This document shows, one piece after another, positions 1-10,121 of a DNA stretch of 64,000 bases. The notes below the pieces were generated by a model. It was given only the letters and a program-made list of their open reading frames with translations. It was not told where the DNA came from and did not search any database. Made by a program: the position numbers and the translations under genes. The stretch's first letter is position 1; every line of letters begins with the position of its first letter. The stretch comes from Acidithiobacillus sulfurivorans (GTDB taxonomy: Bacteria > Pseudomonadota > Gammaproteobacteria > Acidithiobacillales > Acidithiobacillaceae), in contig NZ_JAAOMP010000075.1 of assembly GCF_018853815.1 (NCBI RefSeq), forward strand, positions 16,786 through 80,785. Reading direction: 5' to 3'.

Positions 1-97
1 TGTCACGAACTGCACCGCCGACCAGCAGCGTCCTCGCCCCCGCACGTTCCAACGCGTTGATTATTGGCGTCAGTTTTGGCGGGATGAATATTTCCAT
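1..97 (-). CDS. cca: CCA tRNA nucleotidyltransferase, N-terminal fragment
   Basis: Only the first 32 codons are in the window; the gene runs off the left edge. The translation reads MEIFIPPKLTPIINALERAG and then LLVGGAVRD, the signature at the start of the nucleotidyltransferase fold that adds or repairs the 3' CCA of tRNAs (the poly(A) polymerase family shares it). The ATG lies four bases after the stop of the acyl-CoA ligase gene, so the two are probably cotranscribed. Poly(A) polymerase is the alternative; the short N-terminus before the motif fits Cca or a related enzyme better. The rest of the protein cannot be judged. Confidence 0.75.
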   Translation of the reverse strand, partial: MEIFIPPKLTPIINALERAGARTLLVGGAVRD

Positions 98-101
98 AAC
101 C

Positions 102-1835
102 CTAGTTTTTGCGCATCTCGGTCAATAATCCGGCGTAGCGTTCGGCCACAACCCGACGTTTGATTTTCAGAGTAGGTGTGACTTCACCATGAGCTTCGCT
201 CAGAGCTTCCGGCAAAATGGCAAAACGCCGTACCTGTTCATAGGAAGGCAGATCCTGCAGGGCGGTATGAATGCTTTCCTGTAAGGCCTTGCGCAAGATG
301 CTTGCCTCAGGATTGGTGCCGAAGCGTTCCTGTACCTGTTCCGGATTGGGAAAAATCAGGGCACTCAGGTATGGAAGGCGGTCTCCGAAAACGACGGCCT
401 GACTGATGAGCGCCTGGGCCATCAGGCGCATTTCAATTTTTTGTGGGGGAATGTTTTCGCCCGCCGAATTGACGATCAGATCTTTTTTGCGATCACAAAT
501 GCTCAGGTATCCATCGTCATCGAGGCTACCGACATCGCCGGTGTGTAACCAGCCATCCACAATGGTTTCCCGGGTGGCACTGTCATTATTCCAGTAGCCG
601 GACATGATGGATGGCCCGCGCACCAGGATTTCGCCATCGGCGGCAATACGTCCTTGCAAATTAGGCAGGAAGCGGCCGACAGTTCCTGGTCGGATGTCAT
701 TCAGAGGATTGGCGGCGATGACCGGGCTGGTTTCGGTCATGCCATATCCCTCCACCACAGGCAGGCCGATGTCCAGAAAAAAACGGGTGATATCTGTATC
801 CAGCGGGGCGCCTCCGGAAACGAAAAAGCGCAGGCGTCCTCCGAGTTTTTTGCGTAGCCCGGAGGCTAAAAGGCGGCGCGCGATATACCGTTGCCATGGA
901 GGAACAGAACGATCGCTGGCACTTAGCCCGGCGCCGCGCTGCATGAAACGACCCAGCAGGCCACCGCGTTCCTCAATACCACGCCGGACCCGGCTGTAAA
1001 GTAACTGAAAAACTCTGGGAACAGCAATAACGATATCAGGATGAGCCGCTTCCATATCGCGCAAAACGGTATCAGGGCGTTCAGCATAGGCAACTTCCAG
1101 TCCGAGCAGGTAAGCGCCAAAATGCCCGGTCCCCCGCTCAAACACATGTGACAGCGGAAGAATGGACAGCAGTCGCTGGCCGCGTCGCAAGGGGACCAAA
1201 GGCAAAAAGCCGGCAATATTACTGAGGATGTTACCATGACTGAGCATGACGCCTTTGGGCCATCCGGTTGTTCCGGAGGTGTAAACAATGCTGGCAATTT
1301 GCTCACGTTGCAATTCGCCAAGGCGTTCTGCCAGATCCTGTTTGTGCAGCGCGGTATTGTCCTGTTCGAGTTGTGCCCAGTGTTTCAGGCCAGCGCTTTG
1401 GGCTGCCTCAGGATTTCTGAGTAATATGCGTTCATGAGGAACCCCCCAACCCTCGCCACCCATTTTTTCCCACTCATTACTGCCCTCCAGCAACACCAGT
1501 CCGGCACCACTATCACCCAGAACGTAGTGAATTTCCCGAGGACTAAAACTGGGGTATAGAGGAACCGTGATGGCACCAATGCTGAGAATGGCGAAATCCA
1601 TAATGGCCCAGTCCATGGAGTTGGGTGCCATCAATATGACTCTTTCTCCCCTTTTAACGCCCAGGCGCAGCAAGCCCTCAGCGCGCGCCTGTACCTGGGT
1701 CTGAAAATGGGCAGCACTGACTTTCTGGAAGCCCTGTGGCTGGCGCTCCAGGGCAATACAGCCATTTGGATCCAGTGTGCAACGTGCGAACAGCCCTTCG
1801 GGCAGACTCCGAAAACGATCAAGGTCTGCCATCAT
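102..1835 (-). CDS. Long-chain acyl-CoA synthetase (AMP-forming)
   Basis: A 577-residue ANL-superfamily adenylate-forming enzyme, expected to activate long-chain fatty acids to acyl-CoA through an acyl-adenylate. The P-loop-like motif YTSGTTGWPKGVMLSH is complete, followed by GYGMTETSP (A5) and the WLHTGDVG motif with DRKKDLIVNSAGENIPP near the C-terminus. The size and the AGENIPP signature match the FadD15/FAA1-type long-chain subgroup rather than acetyl-CoA synthetase. The start is a double ATG one base after the sspA stop, so it forms a minus-strand operon sspA-ligase-cca. Chain-length specificity cannot be read from the sequence. Confidence 0.88.
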   Translation of the reverse strand: MMADLDRFRSLPEGLFARCTLDPNGCIALERQPQGFQKVSAAHFQTQVQARAEGLLRLGVKRGERVILMAPNSMDWAIMDFAILSIGAITVPLYPSFSPREIHYVLGDSGAGLVLLEGSNEWEKMGGEGWGVPHERILLRNPEAAQSAGLKHWAQLEQDNTALHKQDLAERLGELQREQIASIVYTSGTTGWPKGVMLSHGNILSNIAGFLPLVPLRRGQRLLSILPLSHVFERGTGHFGAYLLGLEVAYAERPDTVLRDMEAAHPDIVIAVPRVFQLLYSRVRRGIEERGGLLGRFMQRGAGLSASDRSVPPWQRYIARRLLASGLRKKLGGRLRFFVSGGAPLDTDITRFFLDIGLPVVEGYGMTETSPVIAANPLNDIRPGTVGRFLPNLQGRIAADGEILVRGPSIMSGYWNNDSATRETIVDGWLHTGDVGSLDDDGYLSICDRKKDLIVNSAGENIPPQKIEMRLMAQALISQAVVFGDRLPYLSALIFPNPEQVQERFGTNPEASILRKALQESIHTALQDLPSYEQVRRFAILPEALSEAHGEVTPTLKIKRRVVAERYAGLLTEMRKN

Positions 1836-1836
1836 T

Positions 1837-2457
1837 TCAGCGCATGGCTTTTTCGGCAGGGGTCAGGCTGCGTTTGAAGCTCTCCATTTGAAACAGGCGG
1901 TCCATATATTCCTGGGTAGCCTTAGCCGCTGCTGGCAGGCTGATGTCGAGCACGGGGAGGCGCCAGAGCAGGGGGGCAATGGCACAATCAAGAATGGACA
2001 GATCATCGCCAAAAAGAAAACGCTGTTGCGTAAAAATGGTGCTGAGTCCCGCCATGGTACTGCGGATCTGTTCTTTGGCCGTCTTGATTTGTTCCGGACT
2101 GAAGCCTGGCTGGAAAAGCGGCGCGAACCAGTCCTGATCAAAGCGCAGCAGCCCCAGACGAACTTTTGCCCGGGAAATAGGATCAACAGGAATAAGAGGA
2201 GGATGCGGAAAACGCTCGTCCAGGTACTCCATAATCAACACCGATTCATGGATGGCGAGGTCCCGGTCCAGGAGGGTGGGAACCTGATTGTAAGAATTGA
2301 GTTCAGCGAGTTCTTCAGGCTTCTGGGCGAGGTCAACTTCAATGGTCTGATATTCCATTGCCTTTTCTTCCAGAACAAAACGCACGCGCTGCGCATACAC
2401 GCAATCGTCGCTGGAATACAAGGTCATCAGAGTTTTTTTGCTGCTGGGCGTGGCCAT
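1837..2457 (-). CDS. sspA: Stringent starvation protein A (GST-fold RNA polymerase-associated protein)
   Basis: A 206-residue protein with a thioredoxin-like N-domain and a GST-type helical C-domain. The stretch IHESVLIMEYLDERFPHPPL is very close to the SspA family consensus, which lacks glutathione transferase activity and binds RNA polymerase during starvation or acid stress. The chosen ATG (MATPSSKK) has an AAGGAAG ribosome site about seven bases upstream; the open frame extends 21 codons further to 2520 but without support. It heads a probable operon with the acyl-CoA ligase and cca. In related bacteria sspA often follows the cytochrome bc1 genes; that is not visible here. Confidence 0.88.
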   Translation of the reverse strand: MATPSSKKTLMTLYSSDDCVYAQRVRFVLEEKAMEYQTIEVDLAQKPEELAELNSYNQVPTLLDRDLAIHESVLIMEYLDERFPHPPLIPVDPISRAKVRLGLLRFDQDWFAPLFQPGFSPEQIKTAKEQIRSTMAGLSTIFTQQRFLFGDDLSILDCAIAPLLWRLPVLDISLPAAAKATQEYMDRLFQMESFKRSLTPAEKAMR

Positions 2458-2649
2458 ATTTGAACTTCCTTGATCGCAAGTAGAGTATATCTTTAGCATG
2501 AAACCCGTAAGAGATTTCATCGGCTCGTTGATTATACATGACTACCGCATTGTTGGGGTATTTCCATGAGAGCAGAGTGCCTGGTGGGAAAATATTATTT
2601 GTTAATGAATGTCAATAGGTCTTGTCGAGGACTGTGGGTCGCTGTAAAC

Positions 2650-2708
2650 TTCCTGACCAGTCGGTTAGTTGTATAGAGACAACAAAAGTTGTAACCTAAA
2701 CCACAACT
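2650..2708 (+). promoter_or_regulatory. Possible lpxC promoter and clustered inverted half-sites
   Basis: The 293-bp gap between the divergent sspA and lpxC genes holds no ORF I would call. A weak sigma70-like pair TTCCTG (2650-2655) and TATAGA (2672-2677), spaced 16, faces lpxC. It overlaps four short arms, AGTTGT (2667), ACAAC (2679), GTTGT (2688) and ACAACT (2703), that can pair in several ways; ACAAC-AAAA-GTTGT is the tightest. This could be an operator or an mRNA hairpin. Neither is more than a pattern seen by eye. Confidence 0.3.
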
Positions 2709-2750
2709 GTATGGGAGGGCGGTCCTGAGGATCGCATAGGAATTAAAATC

Positions 2751-3665
2751 ATGATCCGTCAGCGCACACTTAAAAATATGATTTGGGGCACCGGAATCGG
2801 CCTGCACAGTGGCCGCAAGGTTTATCTGGGCCTACGTCCTGCCCCGATTAACACCGGCATTGTTTTTCACCGGAGTGACATTGAGGGGGGCGCCTGGATC
2901 AAGGCTGATCCTCTCCATGTGGTGGATACCCGTCTTTCCACCAATATTGGCGATGGGCAGATTCGTGTGGGCACCATTGAACATCTGATGTCAGCTTTGG
3001 CTGGCTTGGGTATTGATAATGCCTATATAGACCTGGATGGTCCGGAAGTGCCGATTATGGATGGTAGCGCGGCGCCTTTTGTTTTTTTGATTCAATGCGC
3101 GGGCATTGAAGAGCAGAATGCGCCCAAGCGTTTCATTCGTATCACTAAGCCACTGCTTGCCGAAGACGGTGATCGTTGGGTGCGTCTAGAACCTTTTGAT
3201 GGATTCAAGGTGAGTTTCACCATTGATTTTGACCACCCTGTCGTCAAAAACGGTGGCCAGGACGTGACTGTGGATTTTTCACGCACTTCCTACCTGAAAG
3301 AAGTGGCGCGCGCCCGGACTTTTGGTTTTATGCGGGAAGTAGAAACCCTCCGAAAAATGGGCCTGGCTCTGGGTGGTAATCTGGATAATGCCATTGTGGT
3401 CGATGATTATCGCATCCTCAATGAAGAGGGCTTGCGTTACACCAATGAGTTTGTCCGTCATAAGGTTCTTGATTCCATTGGTGATTTGTATCTGCTGGGA
3501 CATCCTCTGGTGGGACATTTTTCCGGGCATAAGGCAGGGCACGCCCTCAATAACAGCTTGTTGCGAGCCTTGTTGCAGCGCCAGGATGCCTGGGAGTTTG
3601 CGGATTATTCCGAAAGCTCTGCCCCCTTTTCCTTTGCAGAAAGCTTGGTGGCTTCTCCCGCCTGA
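2751..3665 (+). CDS. lpxC: UDP-3-O-acyl-N-acetylglucosamine deacetylase
   Basis: The 304-residue zinc amidase makes the committed step of lipid A synthesis, removing the N-acetyl group of UDP-3-O-acyl-GlcNAc in the cytoplasm. The family zinc ligands are in place: H78 in [11 protein letters not shown]237 and D241 in [10 protein letters not shown], and the catalytic H264 in HKAGHALNN. Length and ends match the E. coli protein. It stands alone behind its own leader and is not followed by ftsZ-side genes; its last 61 bases overlap the convergent dciA gene. Because LpxC level is normally set by proteolysis of the C-terminus, the overlap constrains exactly the tail that proteases read. Confidence 0.97.
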   Translation: MIRQRTLKNMIWGTGIGLHSGRKVYLGLRPAPINTGIVFHRSDIEGGAWIKADPLHVVDTRLSTNIGDGQIRVGTIEHLMSALAGLGIDNAYIDLDGPEVPIMDGSAAPFVFLIQCAGIEEQNAPKRFIRITKPLLAEDGDRWVRLEPFDGFKVSFTIDFDHPVVKNGGQDVTVDFSRTSYLKEVARARTFGFMREVETLRKMGLALGGNLDNAIVVDDYRILNEEGLRYTNEFVRHKVLDSIGDLYLLGHPLVGHFSGHKAGHALNNSLLRALLQRQDAWEFADYSESSAPFSFAESLVASPA

Positions 3666-4120
3666 GCTTTTTCCAGGGTCTCTGCCAGGCGCAGCATGGC
3701 TCGGGCGATGTCTGGTGCCATCTGCTTGCTACTTTGTTTGAGGGTTTGGGCAGCCTGATCCGCGTAGATTTCAGGTTTTTTCTGTACTCTGGGCTGGGCG
3801 GGCAGTTGGGCATGCCAGTACCTGATGCTGGACTGGATATGTTGTACCGGATCTTCAGGAAATTCCTTATTCCAGCGTTTAATCACTTTTTTTTCATTGC
3901 GCCGTAACCACGCGTGCCAAACCGGACTTTGGCAAAGCACTTGTAAAGTGTTATCCGACCAGGCCACCAGCCAGGTATGGTCCTGGATTTCCAGGTCGAG
4001 CATGGCATTCCAGGCAGGCTGACGTTCCCGCAGCAGGCGGGCATACTGAACGATGCTGCCGACATTTCCTGAGTGGCGTAGTGTAAATGGGCGTTGTGGT
4101 CGCTGTCGTTTATCATTCAT
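3605..4120 (-). CDS. dciA: DciA-like (DUF721) helicase-loading protein
   Basis: 171 residues; the segment [20 protein letters not shown] followed by [14 protein letters not shown] is the DUF721 core (a short beta hairpin then an amphipathic helix) found in DciA, the ancestral loader of the replicative helicase DnaB. The C-terminal third is low in complexity and rich in Lys, Ala and Glu, probably disordered as in other DciA proteins. The position between lpxC and secA is the usual place of this gene in many proteobacteria. It is read opposite to both neighbours and its 3' end overlaps lpxC by 61 bp. The N-terminal basic stretch ([10 protein letters not shown]) follows a weak ribosome site. Confidence 0.72.
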   Translation of the reverse strand: MNDKRQRPQRPFTLRHSGNVGSIVQYARLLRERQPAWNAMLDLEIQDHTWLVAWSDNTLQVLCQSPVWHAWLRRNEKKVIKRWNKEFPEDPVQHIQSSIRYWHAQLPAQPRVQKKPEIYADQAAQTLKQSSKQMAPDIARAMLRLAETLEKAQAGEATKLSAKEKGAELSE

Positions 4121-4170
4121 GGGCTTTCATGCTAACCTGCAAAATATTTTTTACCTAGGTTTGTCTATTC

Positions 4171-6927
4171 ATGTTTGGAACCATCATCCGTCATGTGGTT
4201 GGTAGTCGCAATGAGCGTCTGATTAAGAAAGCCCGTGCTGTAGTGATCAGAATCAATGCGCTGGAAGAGCAATACCAGGCCATGGACGATACCAGTCTGG
4301 CTGGGCAGACAGCTCTTTTCAAAGAGCGTATCGCCCGGGGTGAAAGTCTGGATGCCGTGCTGCCCGAAGCTTTTGCCGTGGTTCGCGAAGCTACCCGGCG
4401 GGTAATAGGTATGCGCCACTATGACGTGCAGCTGATTGGCGGATATATGCTGCATGAGGGCAAAATCGCAGAAATGCGGACCGGTGAAGGTAAGACGCTG
4501 GTCGCTACCCTGCCCGCTTATTTGAATGCCTTGCGCGGCAAGGGCGTGCACGTAATTACCGTCAATGATTATCTGGCTAGCCGCGATGCCCAATGGGTTG
4601 CCAAAATACATAATTTTCTGGGTCTTAGTGTGGGCACCATCATTTCCGATCTGGCTACGGAAGACCGGCGTGCGGCTTATGCAGCCGATATTACCTATGG
4701 TACCAATAATGAATTCGGCTTTGATTATTTGCGCGACAATATGGCTTTCTCACCCGCAGACCGGGTCCAGCGCGGTTTGCATTATGCAATTATTGACGAA
4801 GTAGACTCCATCCTCATTGATGAAGCGCGGACTCCTCTGATTATCAGTGGCCCCACGGAAGAAAATACGGATTTGTATTTCCGGGTAGACAAGCTGGTAG
4901 GGCAATTTGTCGTCGAGGAAGATTACACGGTTGACGAAAAAGCCAAGCAGGTGATGCTCACCGAGGAAGGTATCGAAAAGGCTGAAAGGCTCATGGCTGA
5001 ACATGGCCTGCTGACTGAAGATAATCTTTACGATCTGGCTAATGTCACCCTGGTACATCATCTGAATCAGGCGCTGCGGGCGCATGTCATTTATCATCGC
5101 GAAACCGACTACATTGTCCGTGATGGTGAAGTTTGTATTGTGGATGAATTTACCGGTCGTATGATGACCGGTCGGCGCTGGTCCGACGGATTGCATCAGG
5201 CGGTTGAAGCCAAGGAAGGGGTCGAGGTCCAGAATGAAAATCAGACGCTGGCTTCCATTACCTTCCAGAATTATTTCCGGATGTACGACAAGCTTTCCGG
5301 AATGACCGGCACGGCAGATACCGAAGCGTTTGAACTGAACCAGATTTATAATCTGGAAGTGGTGGTTATCCCGACCCACAAGCCGGTACGACGTCTGGAT
5401 ATGGCGGATCTTATTTATCGCACGGCTCAGGAAAAATGGACGGCGATTGTTGAGGATATTCGTGATTGTCATCAGCGTGGACAACCGGTGTTGGTGGGTA
5501 CAACCTCCATTGAGCACAACGAGTTTCTCTCACATTTGCTCAAGCAGGCCAAAACTCCCCATGAAGTGTTGAACGCCAAGCAACACCAACGGGAGGCGGA
5601 AATTATCGCCCAGGCGGGTACGCCCGGAGCGATAACCATTGCCACCAATATGGCCGGGCGCGGTACGGATATTGTGCTGGGTGGGAATGTTGGTCATCAG
5701 GTAGATATGGTGCTGGCAGATCCGGATATGGATGAAGAACGTAAAAGTGAGCGTGCCGAAGCCCTGAAAAATGGTTGGCAAGGCTTGCATGATCGGGCAA
5801 TCGAAGCAGGCGGTCTGCATATTATTGGTACTGAACGTCATGAATCACGGCGTGTGGATAATCAGTTGCGGGGTCGTTCCGGTCGTCAGGGCGATCCGGG
5901 CACCACCCGTTTTTATCTGTGTCTGGAAGATCCGCTGATGCGGATTTTCGGCAGTGACCGTTTGGGTGGACTGATGCAGAAACTGGGGATGAAAGAGGGC
6001 GAGGCCATCGAACATCCCTGGGTTACCAAATCCATTGAAAATGCGCAACGCAAGGTCGAAAGCCGCAACTTCGATATTCGCAAACAACTGCTGGAATATG
6101 ATGATGTAGCGAACGAGCAGCGCAAAATCATTTATCAGCAGCGCAATGCCTTTATGGATGCGGATGATGTCAGCGAGGAAATCCAGGTGTTGCGTGAGGA
6201 TGTACTGGATGCAGTGCTGGCAGATTACACCCCTGCCGGAGTCATGGAAGAAGAATGGGATGTTCCGGGTCTGGAGTCGGCTCTGCAGCGGGTGTTTGGA
6301 CTCGAAGCGCCCGTCGGGCAGTGGCTGGAACTGGACAAGCGTTTGAACTACGAAGGTCTGCGCAGCAAAGTCATGGAGCTGGTGCAGACGTCTTATGCCG
6401 AGAAAGAAGCCTTGATGGGTAGCGAAATGGCGCGTCATTTTGAAAAGTCCATCATGCTGCAGGTGCTGGACAGCCAGTGGAAAGATCATCTGGCCAGTAT
6501 GGATCATCTTCGCGAAGGCATTCATTTACGCGGTTATGCGCAGAAAAATCCCAAGCAGGAATATAAAAAAGAGTCCTTGGCGATGTTCAACAGCATGTTG
6601 GCGCGTATGCGCGAAGAGGTCATCAGTACTTTGTCGCGTCTGCATGTCAGTCCGGCAGCGGAAACCATGGATTGGGACGCCCTGGCGCGTGCCGCAGCAC
6701 CCCAGCACTTACAGTTTTCTCATCCTGATTTTGCGGCAGAGCCGGGGGCTGAAAATTCAGGCTTGACCGCATTGGCCGGGGGCGTCCTCGGAGAACAGCT
6801 GACTGATTCGTCCACCCATTTTCCTGCGCAATCGCCCCTGATTGCCGATGATAAAATTGGCCGGAATCAGCCCTGCCCCTGTGGATCAGGCAAAAAATAC
6901 AAGCATTGTCACGGACGCTTACAATAA
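4171..6927 (+). CDS. secA: Preprotein translocase ATPase SecA
   Basis: The 918-residue motor of the Sec pathway drives unfolded preproteins through SecYEG at the inner membrane. Walker A MRTGEGKT is at residues 102-109 and the DEVD box at 209-212; the second helicase domain has [11 protein letters not shown]. The extreme C-terminus keeps the SEC-C zinc finger (C902, C904, C913, H914) that contacts SecB and ribosomes. The start ATG has no good Shine-Dalgarno: the best match is TAGG about ten bases upstream. There is no secM-like gene before it; instead the divergent dciA starts 50 bp away. argJ follows after nine bases with a strong AAGGAG. Confidence 0.98.
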   Translation: MFGTIIRHVVGSRNERLIKKARAVVIRINALEEQYQAMDDTSLAGQTALFKERIARGESLDAVLPEAFAVVREATRRVIGMRHYDVQLIGGYMLHEGKIAEMRTGEGKTLVATLPAYLNALRGKGVHVITVNDYLASRDAQWVAKIHNFLGLSVGTIISDLATEDRRAAYAADITYGTNNEFGFDYLRDNMAFSPADRVQRGLHYAIIDEVDSILIDEARTPLIISGPTEENTDLYFRVDKLVGQFVVEEDYTVDEKAKQVMLTEEGIEKAERLMAEHGLLTEDNLYDLANVTLVHHLNQALRAHVIYHRETDYIVRDGEVCIVDEFTGRMMTGRRWSDGLHQAVEAKEGVEVQNENQTLASITFQNYFRMYDKLSGMTGTADTEAFELNQIYNLEVVVIPTHKPVRRLDMADLIYRTAQEKWTAIVEDIRDCHQRGQPVLVGTTSIEHNEFLSHLLKQAKTPHEVLNAKQHQREAEIIAQAGTPGAITIATNMAGRGTDIVLGGNVGHQVDMVLADPDMDEERKSERAEALKNGWQGLHDRAIEAGGLHIIGTERHESRRVDNQLRGRSGRQGDPGTTRFYLCLEDPLMRIFGSDRLGGLMQKLGMKEGEAIEHPWVTKSIENAQRKVESRNFDIRKQLLEYDDVANEQRKIIYQQRNAFMDADDVSEEIQVLREDVLDAVLADYTPAGVMEEEWDVPGLESALQRVFGLEAPVGQWLELDKRLNYEGLRSKVMELVQTSYAEKEALMGSEMARHFEKSIMLQVLDSQWKDHLASMDHLREGIHLRGYAQKNPKQEYKKESLAMFNSMLARMREEVISTLSRLHVSPAAETMDWDALARAAAPQHLQFSHPDFAAEPGAENSGLTALAGGVLGEQLTDSSTHFPAQSPLIADDKIGRNQPCPCGSGKKYKHCHGRLQ

Positions 6928-6936
6928 GGAGCTGCT

Positions 6937-8163
6937 ATGGCTGTTGGCCTTCTTCCTCCCCACGATTTGCTGCCTGTAGCCGGTGTGCGGCTGGCGGTCA
7001 CCGAAGCGGGCATCCGCTATGCCGGACGCCGTGATCTCACCCTGATTGCTGTGGATGAAGGCACCCAGGTAGCGGGAGTGTTTACGCGGAACCGCTTCTC
7101 GGCGGCTCCGGTATTGGTGGCCCAGCGGCATTTGTCCTCGGCAACCCCCATTCGGGCGCTGGTCATCAATACGGGTAATGCCAATGCGGGTACGGGGGCT
7201 GCAGGCTTGCAGGCGGCAGAAGATTCCTGCCGGGTTGTGGCTGTCGCTTTGGATTGTCCTTCCGAGTCGGTGCTGCCCTTTTCGACCGGGGTGATTGGTG
7301 AGCCGGTGGATCTGGCCGGAAAAATCTCTGCCGCGCTTCCCGTCTTAAAAATACATCTGGATGAAAATCATTGGGAAATAGCGGCTGCTGCCATTATGAC
7401 CACCGATACGATCCCCAAAGCCTGCTCGCAGCAGATGGATCTGGATGGTCAGGTAGTGACGGTAACGGGCATGGCCAAGGGTTCCGGCATGATTCGTCCG
7501 GATATGGCGACCATGCTGGCTTATATGGCTACCGATGCACCCTTGCGAGCAGAGGCTTTGCAGCAGTGTCTGCAAGACGCCATGGCGCAATCGTTCAATC
7601 GGATTACGGTAGATGGAGACACTTCTACCAATGACGCCTGTATTTTGATGGCGACGGGTAAAATTGCCGCTGAGCCCATTAGCAGTGTCGAAGATCCGCG
7701 CTATGCGCCGCTCTGTGCGGCGATCACCGAGGTGGCGCAATTTTTGGCCCAGGCCATTGTTCGGGATGGGGAGGGTGCCAGTAAATTTATTCCTATCCAC
7801 ATTGCGGGGGGGCGCAATGAGGAGGAATGTTTGCAGGTGGCCTATCGCATGGCTCACAGTCCTTTGATCAAGACCGCTTTTTTTGCTTCGGACCCCAACT
7901 GGGGACGTTTGCTGGCCGCCATTGGTTCGGCCGGGGTAGATGATCTGGAAGTGGATAAGGTTCAGGTCAGTCTGGGAGAGACGCGCATTGTCCAGGATGG
8001 TGCCCGAGATCCTGATTACACCGAGGCTGCCGGGCAGGCGGTGATGGCCGAGGCAGAAATCCCGGTGCGGGTGGATTTGGGTCGCGGGCTGGCGAGCGCG
8101 ACAATCTGGACCTGTGATTTATCCTATGACTACGTGCGTATTAACGCCGATTATCGCAGCTGA
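6937..8163 (+). CDS. argJ: Glutamate N-acetyltransferase / amino-acid acetyltransferase
   Basis: The 408-residue ArgJ moves acetyl from N-acetylornithine to glutamate in the cyclic arginine pathway, and may also use acetyl-CoA. The proenzyme cleaves itself before a threonine: the motif [14 protein letters not shown] is present with the nucleophile at T192, so alpha and beta chains of normal size would form. Starts with a strong AAGGAG. Its stop overlaps the next ATG by one base (TGATG), which starts a chain of tightly coupled genes running to waaA. argB lies separately near 36 kb. Confidence 0.96.
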   Translation: MAVGLLPPHDLLPVAGVRLAVTEAGIRYAGRRDLTLIAVDEGTQVAGVFTRNRFSAAPVLVAQRHLSSATPIRALVINTGNANAGTGAAGLQAAEDSCRVVAVALDCPSESVLPFSTGVIGEPVDLAGKISAALPVLKIHLDENHWEIAAAAIMTTDTIPKACSQQMDLDGQVVTVTGMAKGSGMIRPDMATMLAYMATDAPLRAEALQQCLQDAMAQSFNRITVDGDTSTNDACILMATGKIAAEPISSVEDPRYAPLCAAITEVAQFLAQAIVRDGEGASKFIPIHIAGGRNEEECLQVAYRMAHSPLIKTAFFASDPNWGRLLAAIGSAGVDDLEVDKVQVSLGETRIVQDGARDPDYTEAAGQAVMAEAEIPVRVDLGRGLASATIWTCDLSYDYVRINADYRS

Positions 8164-9152
8164 TGACAGTCGTTCCTGTAGCCACGGGTATTGTTGAGGA
8201 CGAAAATGGTCGTCTGCTTATTTCCTTGCGCCCTGAAGGCAAACCCTGGCCGGGGTTTTGGGAGTTTCCCGGTGGAAAGGTGGACCCGGGTGAAACGCCT
8301 GTGGAAGCCCTGCATCGGGAGTTATGGGAAGAGATTGGCATCCGGGTGCTGGATGCGGAACCATTCCGGACCCTGGATTATACCTACCCCGAGCGGACAG
8401 TGCGCCTGCATTTTTACCGGGTGCGACGCTGGAATGGTGCGGCTCACGGTAAGGAAGGACAGCAGGTTCGCTGGTTGTATCCCTGGGAAATTCCGGCGTT
8501 GGAATGTCTGCCCGCCAACCTGCGGATGACGGCAGCGGTATTGGAAGAATTTCTGCCGCACCCGCCACTATGCCTGATTGCAGATCCGGCCCGTGTGGAG
8601 CCCCAGGCATTCGCTCATGCCTGGCGAGAAGCACTGAGAGCCGGCCTGCAATGGGTGATCCTGCGTTGCAAAAGCTCTGTGGATGAAGAGCGCGCGAAGT
8701 TGTTGGAATCTCTTTGCGCAGAATCCCTGGCCGCAGGTACGCAGGTCTGGCTGAATCATGCTGAGCCTTTGCCAGACTGGCCGCATAGCGGTCGTCATCT
8801 GACGCAATCCCAATTGGAAGCTGGCTTGCGGCCTGCAGGGCCTTTTGGCGTTTCCTGTCATGATGCCGGGGAAATTCACCAGGCGGCTCAGGCGGGAGCC
8901 CGTTATGCCTTGCTTTCCCCATTGTTTTCCACCCGCTCCCATCCGGATACGTTGCCTTTAGGCGAAAAAGTTTTTGCTGAACTAGCGGAAACTTCGGCTA
9001 TACCGCTTATTGCCTTGGGTGGGCTAACGGCGGAGCGTGTTCCTGCGGCAATGGCTGCCGGGGCCAGTGGGGTTGCTATCCTCTCGGGAATTATCGAGGC
9101 TTCTGATCCTTTTACTGCTACCAGTGATTTTCTGCGCTATTGGAGGCCCTGA
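8163..9152 (+). CDS. mutT: Nudix hydrolase fused to thiamine-phosphate-synthase-like domain
   Basis: 329 residues with two parts. Residues 1-130 are a MutT-type Nudix domain with the box G38-x5-E44-x7-R52-E53-L54-x-E56-E57-x-G59 intact, so it can hydrolyse nucleoside triphosphates such as 8-oxo-dGTP. Residues 135-329 form a TIM-barrel-like ThiE/TenI domain ([19 protein letters not shown], then [20 protein letters not shown]). This two-domain arrangement is a known proteobacterial form of MutT whose second domain is of unclear function. It abuts the following GTG start (TGAGTG). Confidence 0.85.
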   Translation: MTVVPVATGIVEDENGRLLISLRPEGKPWPGFWEFPGGKVDPGETPVEALHRELWEEIGIRVLDAEPFRTLDYTYPERTVRLHFYRVRRWNGAAHGKEGQQVRWLYPWEIPALECLPANLRMTAAVLEEFLPHPPLCLIADPARVEPQAFAHAWREALRAGLQWVILRCKSSVDEERAKLLESLCAESLAAGTQVWLNHAEPLPDWPHSGRHLTQSQLEAGLRPAGPFGVSCHDAGEIHQAAQAGARYALLSPLFSTRSHPDTLPLGEKVFAELAETSAIPLIALGGLTAERVPAAMAAGASGVAILSGIIEASDPFTATSDFLRYWRP

Positions 9153-10121
9153 GTGCCCCGAATTTCGGTCGTGATCCCGCTGTACAACGAAATCGACAAC
9201 GTCACACCGCTTTGTGATGCCTTGAGTGTGGCGCTGGCGGGGGCTGATGTTGAAATCATCATTGTCGATGATGGTAGTCGTGATGGCAGTGCGGCGGCCC
9301 TGGACCGAGAAGCCGCAGCACGCGGAGACCATTTCAAGATGATTCATCTGCAAAGAAATTTTGGCCAGACAGCGGCGATGCAGGCGGGGATTGATGCTGC
9401 CCGGGGGGAGGTCATCGTGACCCTGGATGCTGACCTGCAAAATGATCCTCAGGATATTCTGCCTTTGGCCGAGCGCTTGCTGGCTGAAAATCTGGATGTG
9501 GTAGCGGGTTGGCGCAAAAATCGTCAGGATGGCCTGTTTTTGCGCAAAATACCTTCGCGTATTGCCAATCGACTCATTCGCCGCTTTACGGGCGTGCGTT
9601 TACATGATTATGGATGCACGCTCAAAGCCTACCGGGCTTCGGTGATCAAAGGGGTGCGCCTTTATGGAGAAATGCACCGCTTTATCCCGGCCTGGTTATC
9701 GACCCTGACCTACACCGATCGTATTGTGGAAGTGCCCGTGCGTCACCATGCGCGCGTGGCAGGTAAGAGTAAGTACGGAATTTCCCGAACTTTTCGGGTG
9801 CTGGTAGACTTGTTGTTTGTTAAGTTTTTTCTGGGTTACAGCCAGCGACCCATGCATTTTTTTGGTACCGTCGGACTGTTTTCGCTGTTTATAGGTTCCG
9901 GCATGCTGATTTATTTGTTTATTGATAAATTCGCCGAAGGCGCAGAGATTTCCGGTCGGCCCATGCTCATTGCGGGCGTCCTGTTTTTTCTGGGAGGGCT
10001 GCAGTTTTTGAATACGGGGATTGTCGGGGAAATGCTGTCGCGGATATACCATGAATCCCAGGACAAAAAGACTTATGTGATTCGCCATACGGTGCATCTT
10101 GACCCGGGTGCCGAACCCTGA
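9153..10121 (+). CDS. GT2 polyprenyl-phosphate glycosyltransferase (ArnC/DPM1-like)
   Basis: 322 residues beginning at a GTG directly after the mutT stop. The GT-A domain has VIPLYNEIDN, the nucleotide-binding VDDGSRDGS and the metal motif LDADLQNDP; DYGCTLKAYR is typical of ArnC and DPM1 relatives that load a sugar onto undecaprenyl or dolichyl phosphate. Two hydrophobic helices near residues 235-300 anchor it in the inner membrane. The next gene, a NodB-type deacetylase, overlaps by one base; an ArnC-ArnD-like order is suggestive of sugar-lipid processing, but no other arn genes are here except a distant GT39 enzyme. The sugar is unknown. Confidence 0.85.
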   Translation: MPRISVVIPLYNEIDNVTPLCDALSVALAGADVEIIIVDDGSRDGSAAALDREAAARGDHFKMIHLQRNFGQTAAMQAGIDAARGEVIVTLDADLQNDPQDILPLAERLLAENLDVVAGWRKNRQDGLFLRKIPSRIANRLIRRFTGVRLHDYGCTLKAYRASVIKGVRLYGEMHRFIPAWLSTLTYTDRIVEVPVRHHARVAGKSKYGISRTFRVLVDLLFVKFFLGYSQRPMHFFGTVGLFSLFIGSGMLIYLFIDKFAEGAEISGRPMLIAGVLFFLGGLQFLNTGIVGEMLSRIYHESQDKKTYVIRHTVHLDPGAEP

